Assembly: GCF_000719705.1 (NCBI RefSeq)
Contig: NZ_JOHO01000007.1
Location: forward strand, 62,001 to 126,000
Source of the DNA: Streptomyces sp. NRRL S-350
Lineage (GTDB): Bacteria > Actinomycetota > Actinomycetes > Streptomycetales > Streptomycetaceae
Length of the DNA: 64,000 nucleotides
Direction of reading: 5' to 3'
In this document: in pieces, positions 58,357 through 64,000 of the stretch
How positions within the stretch are numbered: position 1 is the first letter of the stretch
How the letters are laid out: the number at the start of each line of letters is the position of its first letter
Made by a program: the position numbers and the translations under genes
The notes under the pieces: model-generated
Told to the model about the DNA's origin: nothing
What the model saw: only the letters and a program-made list of their open reading frames with translations
The model's database searches: none

Positions 58357-60006
58357 CTACTTGCAGGTGATCAGCAGTCCGAGGAGGGCGGAGCAGCTGC
58401 GGGTGTCGCGGCTGGTGGCGGGCGACGGGTCGGCGGGCACCCCGGCGGTGCGGGCCACGGTGACGTCCCAGCTGCGGACCAGGGAGAACAGGCCGACGGT
58501 GACCGAGAAGTGCCGGGTGGTGCTCGCGCCCTTGGCGAGCGGCGCGGCCAGGGCGCAGGTGAGCTTCCCGCCCGCGATCGAGCAGTCGGTGGAGGTCGCG
58601 GTCAGCCCGGCGGGCAGGTCGGCGGCGACGGTGGCCGAGGCCAGCGGGTCGGGCCCCTGGTCGGTGAGGGTGACCGTGTAGTCCACCCGGCTCGCGAGCA
58701 GCTGGGTCACCGGGGTCGCGGTGAGTGCGACGGCCAGGTGGGCGGCGGGCGCCGCGTAGGTGAAGCGGTCGGCGGGGACGGCTGCGCTGGTGCCGCCGCC
58801 CGTGGTGACCTGCACGTCCACCGGGCCGGTCACGCTGGTGGCCGGGGCGGTCGCGGTGCAGCTGGTCCTGGTGCAGCGGAACGAGGTGGCCGGGCCGGCC
58901 GCGCCGAAGGTCACGGCGGTGGCGCCGTTGAGGTCCGTGCCGGTGACGGTCACCGTGGTGCCGCCCGTTCCGGAGCCGCTGTTCGGGCTGATCCCGGTCA
59001 CGGCGGGCACCGGCAGCGGGAAGCTCAGCAGTTGGACGGCGCCGCCGGTGAAGTCGGCGAGGTAGCCGTGCCGCCCGTCGGCGGTCAGCGCCAGCGTGTA
59101 CGGGCTCGCGCCCACCGGGACGGTCGCGGTGACCTTCCGGCTCGCGGTGTCCACCACGCTCAGCGTGTTGTCCGCGTAGTCGGACACGTACGCGGCCGAG
59201 CCGTCCGGGGCGACGGTGACGGCGTACGGGCCGGAGCCGACCGGGACGGTGCCGAGGAGCGTGTTCGCCGCGGTGTCGATGACGACGGCGGTGCTGTCGT
59301 CGCCGTCGGCCACCCAGAGGTTGCCGCCGTCCGGGCTGAGCGCGAGGCCGAAGGCGCTGTGGCCGACGGGAACGGTGGCGCTCACCGCGCTGCCCGCGGT
59401 GTCGACGACGTTCACCGCCTTGTCGCCGGAGGCTGCGACGTAGAGCCGCTTGCCGTCCGCCGAGACGGCGAGCCCGTGCGGCTCGGCGCCGACCGGGACG
59501 GTCGCGGTCACCGTGCCGCTCGCGGTGTCCAGCACGCTCACGGTGTTCGACGCGGCGTTGCTCACGTAGGCGCGCGAGCCGTCGGGCGAGAGGACCAGGC
59601 TCCAGGGCTGGGAGCCGACCGGGACGGTCGCGGCCACCGTGCCGCTCGCGGTGTCCACGACACTGACCGTGTTGTCCAGGTGGTGCGTCAGATAGGCGCG
59701 GTGCCCGTCGGGCGACAGGGCGACCGCGTACGAGCCGGTGCCGGCGGTGAAGCTGCGGGTCACCGTGTTGCTCGCGGTGTCCAGCACGCTGACGGTGCCG
59801 CTGCTCTGGCTGGTCACGTAGGCGTGGCCGCCGTCCGGCGCCAGGGCGACGCCCGCCGGGTAGGGCGCCACCGGCACCTGGGCCGTGACGGCCGGCGGCG
59901 GTGCGGCGGCCGCGGCGGTGCCCGGCTGGGACAGCAGTGCGGCCGTGGCCGCGGTTATCGCGGCCACGGCCGTCAGGGCGCGATGGGGCGCTCGGCGTGT
60001 TCTCAC
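58357..60006 (-). CDS. secreted YVTN beta-propeller protein with IPT/TIG domain
   Basis: Protein of 549 residues from GTG at 60006 with GGAGAG upstream. Signal peptide (about 8-34). Residues 45-330 carry seven 40-residue YVTN-like blades, each with VALSPDGxxAYV and VSVVDTAS-type motifs. An IPT/TIG domain follows (about 335-415, GISPNSGSGTGGTTVTVTG). The C-terminal part (about 430-530) has DUF11-like VDYTVTLTDQGPDPLASATV and ends LLGLLITCK. Such proteins bind extracellular ligands or surfaces; no enzyme motif is seen. A longer frame upstream is repeat-derived. Confidence 0.87.
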   Translation of the reverse strand: MRTRRAPHRALTAVAAITAATAALLSQPGTAAAAAPPPAVTAQVPVAPYPAGVALAPDGGHAYVTSQSSGTVSVLDTASNTVTRSFTAGTGSYAVALSPDGHRAYLTHHLDNTVSVVDTASGTVAATVPVGSQPWSLVLSPDGSRAYVSNAASNTVSVLDTASGTVTATVPVGAEPHGLAVSADGKRLYVAASGDKAVNVVDTAGSAVSATVPVGHSAFGLALSPDGGNLWVADGDDSTAVVIDTAANTLLGTVPVGSGPYAVTVAPDGSAAYVSDYADNTLSVVDTASRKVTATVPVGASPYTLALTADGRHGYLADFTGGAVQLLSFPLPVPAVTGISPNSGSGTGGTTVTVTGTDLNGATAVTFGAAGPATSFRCTRTSCTATAPATSVTGPVDVQVTTGGGTSAAVPADRFTYAAPAAHLAVALTATPVTQLLASRVDYTVTLTDQGPDPLASATVAADLPAGLTATSTDCSIAGGKLTCALAAPLAKGASTTRHFSVTVGLFSLVRSWDVTVARTAGVPADPSPATSRDTRSCSALLGLLITCK

Positions 60007-60298
60007 GGCTCTCTCCAAGGGGGTCGGCGGTAGGTGGGGTGCGGGTGGCGCTGACGGTGCGGGTGGCGCTGACGGTGCGGGCGGTGCGGGAGGCGCGAGC
60101 TGTTCGGCAGGTGTCGTGCGGGGCGGCCCGGGGGCCGCACGAAGCGTAGAAGGCACCCTGACTGGCCGTCAGTGAGTGACCACTAATATCGCCAACTGTT
60201 CAGATTCGACCGGTTCCCCGCAACGGTTTTCGCGCCGACCCGATCAGAGTCGTGCAGGAAATTGGAGTTTCATACTCGCATTCGCTAGCGTTTCGACT
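60007..60298. promoter_or_regulatory. divergent region before nsrR with candidate NsrR site
   Basis: Just upstream of the nsrR start, TTTCATACTCGCATTCG (60268-60284) resembles the core of the larger dyad before hmp (ATCTGAGATA-like on the other strand: ATGCGAGTAT). It would fit autoregulation. An 18-bp unit (GCGGGTGGCGCTGACGGT) is duplicated at 60041-60076. Confidence 0.45.
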
Positions 60299-60742
60299 GT
60301 GAGGCTGACCAAGAGCACCGACATCGCCCTCCGCATCGCCATGCGGCTGGCGGTCCTGGACGAGGGCGACAACCCGACCACCCGCGAGGTGGCCGCGTCG
60401 GTCGACGTGCCGTACACGCACGCGGCGAAGGTGGTCAGCCGACTGCAGCACCTCGGGGTGGTGGAGGCCCGTCGCGGTCGTGGCGGCGGGCTGGCGCTCA
60501 CCTTCGCCGGGCGCACGGGCTCGCTGGGCCTGCTGCTGCGCGAGCTCGAAGGAGTCGGCGACGTGGTCGGCTGCGAGGACGACCCGCCGTGCCCGCTGCG
60601 GGCCGCGTGCCGGCTGCGCGGGGCGCTGCGCACCGCCCAGGAGGCGTTCTTCGCCGCGCTCGACCGGCTCTCCATCGACGATCTGGTGGCCGCCCCCACC
60701 GGACCCGTCCTGCTCGGCCTCGGCGCCAGGCCCACCGACTGA
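60299..60742 (+). CDS. nsrR: NsrR, nitric-oxide-sensing Rrf2 family repressor
   Basis: Protein of 147 residues from GTG. Rrf2 winged HTH with VRLTKSTDIALRIAMRLAVL, VAASVDVPYTHAAKVVSRLQ and VEARRGRGGGLAL. The cluster-binding segment GCEDDPPCPLRAACRL has C92, C98 and C104 (C-x5-C-x5-C), and D8 is present, the four ligands known for the [4Fe-4S] cluster of Streptomyces NsrR. NO destroys the cluster and frees target promoters. The hmp gene starts 106 bp downstream with a long dyad between, so it is the obvious target. Confidence 0.95.
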   Translation: MRLTKSTDIALRIAMRLAVLDEGDNPTTREVAASVDVPYTHAAKVVSRLQHLGVVEARRGRGGGLALTFAGRTGSLGLLLRELEGVGDVVGCEDDPPCPLRAACRLRGALRTAQEAFFAALDRLSIDDLVAAPTGPVLLGLGARPTD

Positions 60743-60787
60743 TCGCCCGCCCGCCGCCCCCGCCCGGGGCCGGGCACTTCCACGGCC

Positions 60788-60816
60788 TTTAATAGGCATC
60801 TGAGATACCAGTTATA
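60788..60816. promoter_or_regulatory. NsrR operator candidate before hmp
   Basis: A 29-bp imperfect inverted repeat, TTTAATAGGCATCT-g-AGATACCAGTTATA, matches 10 of 14 arm positions. Its AT-rich character, size and place 32 bp before hmp fit the known NsrR sites. Confidence 0.7.
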
Positions 60817-60847
60817 AGTCACAAGTTTCGAGTCAGGAGTCCGACTG

Positions 60848-62029
60848 ATGCTGTCCGCGAAGTCCGCCGAGGTCATCGAGGCCACCCTGCCCGCCGTGGG
60901 CGCCGCCATCGGCGACATCACCCCGCTCTTCTACGACCGGCTGTTCGCCGCCCACCCGGAGCTGCTGCGCGACCTCTTCAACCGGGGCAACCAGGCCAAC
61001 GGCACCCAGCGGGAGGCGCTGGCCGGCTCGATAGCCCACTTCGCCACCGCGCTGATCGCCCACCCGGACCAGCGCCCGGACGCGATGCTCGCGCGGATCG
61101 CCCACAAGCACGTCTCGGTCGGCATCGACAACGCGCAGTACAAGATCGTCCACGAGCACCTGTTCGCCGCCATCGTGGACGTGCTCGGCGAGGCCGTCAC
61201 CCCCGAGGTCGCCGCCGCCTGGGACGAGGTCTACTGGCTGATGGCCAACGGACTGATCGCCGTCGAGGACCGGCTCCGCGCCGAGGTCGCCGCCGGCGGC
61301 GACCCGGCCGACCTCTGGCGCCCGTACACCGTGGTCACCCGCTACCAGGAGACCGAGACCGTCACCAGCTACCTCGTCCGGCCCGCCGACGGCCGCCCCG
61401 TCCCCGCCTCCCGCCCGGGCCAGTACGTCTCCGTGCGCACCGAACTGCCCGACGGCGCCCGCCAGATCCGCCAGTACAGCCTCTCCGGCGGCGCCGACGG
61501 CGCGCTGCGCTTCACCGTCAAGCGCGAGGCCGGCGGCGAGGTCTCCGGCCACCTGCACGACCACCTGCGGACCGGCGACACCGTCGAACTGTCGCCTCCG
61601 CTGGGCGACCTCGTCCTGGCCGACGGCGACGGCCCGCTCCTGCTCGCCTCCGCCGGCATCGGCAACACCCCGATGACCGCGATGCTCGACCACCTGGCCG
61701 CCACCGGCTCCACCCGCCGGATCGTCTCCGTGCACGGCGACCGCGACCAGCTCGGCCACGCCTTCCGCGCCGACCTGGAGCAGCTGACCGCCAAGCTGCC
61801 GAACGCCACCGCGCACGTCTTCTACGAGCAGCCGCTCGGCGAGTGGCCTGCCGAGCGCACCGGGCTGGTGGACCTCGCCACCGTCGACGTCCCGGCCGGC
61901 ACCACCGCCTACCTCTGCGGCCCGCTGCCCTTCCTGCGCGCCGTCCGCGGACAGCTGCTGGCGGCGGGCGTCCCGGCGGCGGACATCCACTACGAGGTGT
62001 TCGGCCCGGACCTCTGGCTCGGCGCCTGA
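60848..62029 (+). CDS. hmp: flavohaemoglobin Hmp (nitric oxide dioxygenase)
   Basis: Protein of 393 residues, full length. Globin domain about 1-140 with FYDRLFAAHPELLRDLFNRG (distal side) and RIAHKHVSVGIDNAQYKIV, which holds the haem-ligating His. FAD domain about 150-255: RPGQYVSVRTELPDG and RQIRQYSLSGG (RxYS). NAD domain from about 260: PLLLASAGIGNTPMTAMLDH, ending YEVFGPDLWLGA. It oxidises NO to nitrate. Placed behind nsrR with an NsrR-type dyad, it should be NO-inducible. Confidence 0.97.
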   Translation: MLSAKSAEVIEATLPAVGAAIGDITPLFYDRLFAAHPELLRDLFNRGNQANGTQREALAGSIAHFATALIAHPDQRPDAMLARIAHKHVSVGIDNAQYKIVHEHLFAAIVDVLGEAVTPEVAAAWDEVYWLMANGLIAVEDRLRAEVAAGGDPADLWRPYTVVTRYQETETVTSYLVRPADGRPVPASRPGQYVSVRTELPDGARQIRQYSLSGGADGALRFTVKREAGGEVSGHLHDHLRTGDTVELSPPLGDLVLADGDGPLLLASAGIGNTPMTAMLDHLAATGSTRRIVSVHGDRDQLGHAFRADLEQLTAKLPNATAHVFYEQPLGEWPAERTGLVDLATVDVPAGTTAYLCGPLPFLRAVRGQLLAAGVPAADIHYEVFGPDLWLGA

Positions 62030-62065
62030 CCAAAGGCCTTCGGCGCCCGGCCCCGGGCCATCGGC

Positions 62066-62101
62066 GCGGCCCCGCCGGGGCCCCGGCTCCGGCGGGGCCG
62101 C
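62066..62101. terminator. hairpin terminator between convergent hmp and amidinohydrolase genes
   Basis: GCGGCCCCGCCGG pairs perfectly with CCGGCGGGGCCGC over 13 bp around a ten-base loop, 37 bp after the hmp stop and 15 bp after the stop of the opposite gene. Confidence 0.85.
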
Positions 62102-62115
62102 GGCGCAGGCCGGCG

Positions 62116-62943
62116 TCACGCGGCCCTGAGCTCCAGGGTGCAGCACTTGGCCCCGCCGCCGCCCTTCAGCAGCTCGGAGACGTCCACCGGGATCGGCTCG
62201 TACCCGTGCTCGACGAGGCGGCCCGCCAGGTTCTTGGCCGTCTCCGGCAGCAGCACCCGGCGTCCGTCCGAGACCGCGTTGAGCCCGAACACCTCGGCGT
62301 CGGCACGGTCCGCGAGGATCGCGTCCGGGTAGAGCCGGCGCAGCAGGGCCCGGCTGTCGGCGTCGAACGCCTCCGGGTAGTACATGACGTGGTCGTCGGA
62401 GAGGACGGCTAACGCGGTGTCCAGGTGGTAGAAGCGCGGGTCGACCAGGTTCAGGCTGACCACCGGGACACCGAACAGCTCGCCCGCCTCGGCGTGCGCG
62501 GCCCGCGAGGTGCGGAAGCCGGTGCCGGCGAGCACCCGGCGGCCCACCACCAGGTGGTCGCCCTCGCCCTCGTTGACGTGGCCGGCGCGGCGCACCTCCC
62601 GGTAGCCGCGCGCCCGGAACCAGGCGTGGTAGGCGTCCGACTCGGCGGCCCGCTCCGGGTAGCGGAAGCTCGCCACCAGGGCCCGGCCGTCCAGCACGGT
62701 CGCGCCGTTCGCGGCGTAGACCATGTCGGGCAGGCCGGGCACCGGCTCGATCAGCTCGACGGTGTGGCCGAGGCGGAGGTAGGTCCGGTGGAGGCGTTCC
62801 CACTGGCGGAGCGCGAGCGCCGTGTCGGTGGGCTGGGCCGGGTCCATCCACGGGTTGATCGCGTAGTCGACCGTGAAGTGCGTCGGCGGGCACATCAGGT
62901 AGGTCCGTGGCCGGGCGGTGCGCTCCGGAGTCTGCGTGGGCAT
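62116..62943 (-). CDS. dimethylargininase (DDAH)-like amidinohydrolase
   Basis: Protein of 275 residues: MCPPTHFTVDYAINPWMDP opens the penta-domain amidinotransferase fold, PGLPDMVYAANGATVLDGRA, NEGEGDHLVVGRRVLAGTGF, YHLDTALAVLSDDH with catalytic H173, and GGGGAKCCTLELR with the nucleophilic Cys (C267 or C268). Homologues hydrolyse N-omega-methylarginines to citrulline, or act on arginine. A second Cys beside the nucleophile is typical of this actinobacterial group. Position opposite hmp is suggestive because methylarginines inhibit NO synthases, but the link is inference. AAGGACGG precedes the ATG. Confidence 0.85.
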   Translation of the reverse strand: MPTQTPERTARPRTYLMCPPTHFTVDYAINPWMDPAQPTDTALALRQWERLHRTYLRLGHTVELIEPVPGLPDMVYAANGATVLDGRALVASFRYPERAAESDAYHAWFRARGYREVRRAGHVNEGEGDHLVVGRRVLAGTGFRTSRAAHAEAGELFGVPVVSLNLVDPRFYHLDTALAVLSDDHVMYYPEAFDADSRALLRRLYPDAILADRADAEVFGLNAVSDGRRVLLPETAKNLAGRLVEHGYEPIPVDVSELLKGGGGAKCCTLELRAA

Positions 62944-63126
62944 GGCTCGACCGTCCTTGGGTCGCGGGGCCGGGGTCCCGCCGGTACGGAACACCCCTCT
63001 GTCGGAGAGGCGGCTGCCCCGGCGCCGCCGTTCGCACACCCGCGCGGGCGCCCCCAACAGACGCACGCCCCCCGCGCACCCGGCGCGAGCCCCGGCGCAC
63101 GAGCCCTCCGCATCGACCGCCGGGCC

Positions 63127-63180
63127 CGGCTCCGGCTCCGGTTCCGGCTGCGGTTCCGGCTCCGGTTCCGGCTGCGGCTC
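63127..63180. repeat. 6-bp repeat CGGCTC/CGGTTC/CGGCTG, nine copies
   Basis: Nine hexamers with drift at the fourth to sixth bases lie between the amidinohydrolase start and the MBL gene end. The 284-bp gap otherwise holds only the promoter region of the amidinohydrolase gene. Confidence 0.9.
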
Positions 63181-63226
63181 TTGGACCGTGCCGGTCAGCC
63201 CGTGCGACGCGGCCCCGGAACTGCGG

Positions 63227-64000
63227 CTACCAGCGGACCGCCGTGAAGTCCACCGGCGCGGGCCGCAACGCCGCGCAGCGGCCGGCGAGGGCTCGCAGCC
63301 GGCGGTCGGCCTCCTCGGCGGGCATCCGCCGCCGGTCCCCGTGGCCGGGCAGCAGCCACTCGAAGCGGAGGACGCCCAGGCTGCGCTCCAGCGAGGCGGC
63401 CTGCTCCTCGATCGAGTACCAGGTGACGGCCTCCTGCACCTCGACGTCCCCGGTGGTGCGGGACCAGTACAGGCTGTCGCCGCTGAAGCAGTACCGCTCG
63501 TCGGCCACGTACAGCACGCTGCCCACGGTGTGGCCGGGGAAGGGGTGCGCGACCAGGCCGGGGGCGATCTCCACGGGCTCGGTGCCGCGCAGCACCCGGT
63601 CGGCGTCGGGAGCGGCAGCGAGGTCGCCCTCGTGGATCCACAGCCGGGCGCCGAGCCGGTCGGCGTACTCCCGGCCGTGCCGCGCGTGGTCGCGGTGCGT
63701 GAGCAGGACGTCGGTGACCGGGCCCATCGCCGCGTAGCGGGTGGCCAGGGCGTCGCTGTACCGGGGGGTGTCGATCATGACCCAGCCGGTGGGGCGGCGA
63801 CAGAGGTAGGAGTTGGCTCCGGCGGTGAGCCGGGAGTTGTGCCCGAGCACCAGCACCTCGTCGGTGAGGGCGAGCGGGAAGGGGTCGGTGGCCGGGTCGA
63901 GCCGGCCGGTGCCGGGCCGGATCGAGCGGGTGGGGCAGGCGTGGGCGGCGGCCAGCAGCCGGCGGCGCTCGGCGTCGTCGCGCGGCTGGCGGACCAGCTC
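63227..64000 (-). CDS. MBL-fold metallo-hydrolase with N-terminal extension (5' end outside the window)
   Basis: Reading frame open to the right edge; at least 258 residues. The visible N-terminal part includes AAAHACPTRSIRP, the C-P-T-x-x-I-R pattern of a single-cluster ferredoxin-like segment, so the complete protein probably begins with a ferredoxin domain. The MBL part has LTHRDHARHG (where HxHxDH is usual, here H-R-D-H), FPGHTVGSVLYV, YCFSGDSLYW and LLPGHGDRRRM. Members hydrolyse thioesters or phosphoesters or reduce substrates. The first metal motif is slightly non-standard. Confidence 0.82.
   Translation of the reverse strand, partial: ELVRQPRDDAERRRLLAAAHACPTRSIRPGTGRLDPATDPFPLALTDEVLVLGHNSRLTAGANSYLCRRPTGWVMIDTPRYSDALATRYAAMGPVTDVLLTHRDHARHGREYADRLGARLWIHEGDLAAAPDADRVLRGTEPVEIAPGLVAHPFPGHTVGSVLYVADERYCFSGDSLYWSRTTGDVEVQEAVTWYSIEEQAASLERSLGVLRFEWLLPGHGDRRRMPAEEADRRLRALAGRCAALRPAPVDFTAVRW

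Noticed and set aside
57841..60033. 730-codon Gly/Ala/Val-rich plus-strand frame
   Set aside because: It is the antisense of the beta-propeller protein; its apparent repeats mirror the propeller blades.
1..64000. tRNA, rRNA, transposase or integrase genes
   Set aside because: I looked for T-loop GTTCGAATCC-like motifs, DDE or tyrosine recombinase motifs and terminal inverted repeats around genes and saw none.

Overview
The window comes from a very GC-rich actinomycete, almost certainly Streptomycetaceae (Streptomyces or Kitasatospora). Real genes end nearly every codon in G or C. Lineage-typical families are present: a streptophobe-like membrane protein, DUF6777, DUF6542, DUF6126 and DUF3040 proteins, an EshA-type family 2B encapsulin, DasR-type operators (dre) before nagB, an NsrR with the Streptomyces cysteine pattern, and an LAxTG sortase substrate. 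About 60 genes are recognisable. I saw no rRNA, tRNA, insertion sequence, prophage or CRISPR array. It reads as chromosomal accessory/arm-type content: secreted proteins, regulators, cell-wall enzymes and single-gene enzymes, with intergenic regions rich in short tandem repeats.

Layout. 1-7.3 kb: partial streptophobe-like gene, DUF6777 protein, DUF4259 protein, a broken gene, an LCP cell-wall ligase with its DUF6542 partner, an orphan MT0933-type antitoxin and a membrane-anchored lytic transglycosylase. 7.4-12.6 kb: galE, a membrane-anchored secreted protein, a zinc metalloprotease with Fn3 and ricin modules, and two overlapping small genes. 13.1-15.7 kb: a single gene encoding a complete cytochrome P450 fused to a complete class I terpene synthase, the most striking gene here. 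15.7-24 kb: DUF6126, ArsR, a secreted protein, GH3, a MocR regulator divergent from a methyltransferase, MarR divergent from an EamA exporter, and an NAD(P)-binding protein. Between the methyltransferase and marR lies a regular array of five palindromes. 24-34 kb: secreted alpha/beta hydrolase, lytic transglycosylase, TerD, a methyltransferase/lipoprotein phosphatase pair, DUF4239. 34-36 kb: family 2B encapsulin. 36-46.6 kb: second MocR, UspA, Rpf-like factor, PPOX, AraC, CBS protein, two-domain LigD, and a PfpI/PRC/DUF3040 run. 46.7-55 kb: GNAT, secreted TNT-domain protein, geranylgeranyl reductase family protein, LAxTG surface protein, Ca2+/H+ antiporter, and an FHA-HTH protein coupled to a Ser/Thr kinase carrying an extracytoplasmic lytic transglycosylase domain. 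56-64 kb: nagB with dre sites, aminotransferase, beta-propeller protein, nsrR-hmp nitric-oxide unit, a dimethylargininase-like gene and a partial MBL-fold gene.

How the genes fit together. Cell-wall remodelling recurs: LCP protein, three secreted or anchored transglycosylase/Rpf proteins, the kinase-transglycosylase, a sortase substrate and GlcNAc metabolism through nagB. Nitric-oxide handling forms a second theme: NsrR, flavohaemoglobin and a possible dimethylarginine hydrolase. The P450-terpene synthase would cyclise a prenyl diphosphate and oxidise the product from one polypeptide. The window also carries an encapsulin of the family known to package terpene cyclases, but no dedicated cargo gene beside it. 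Any link between the two is inference.
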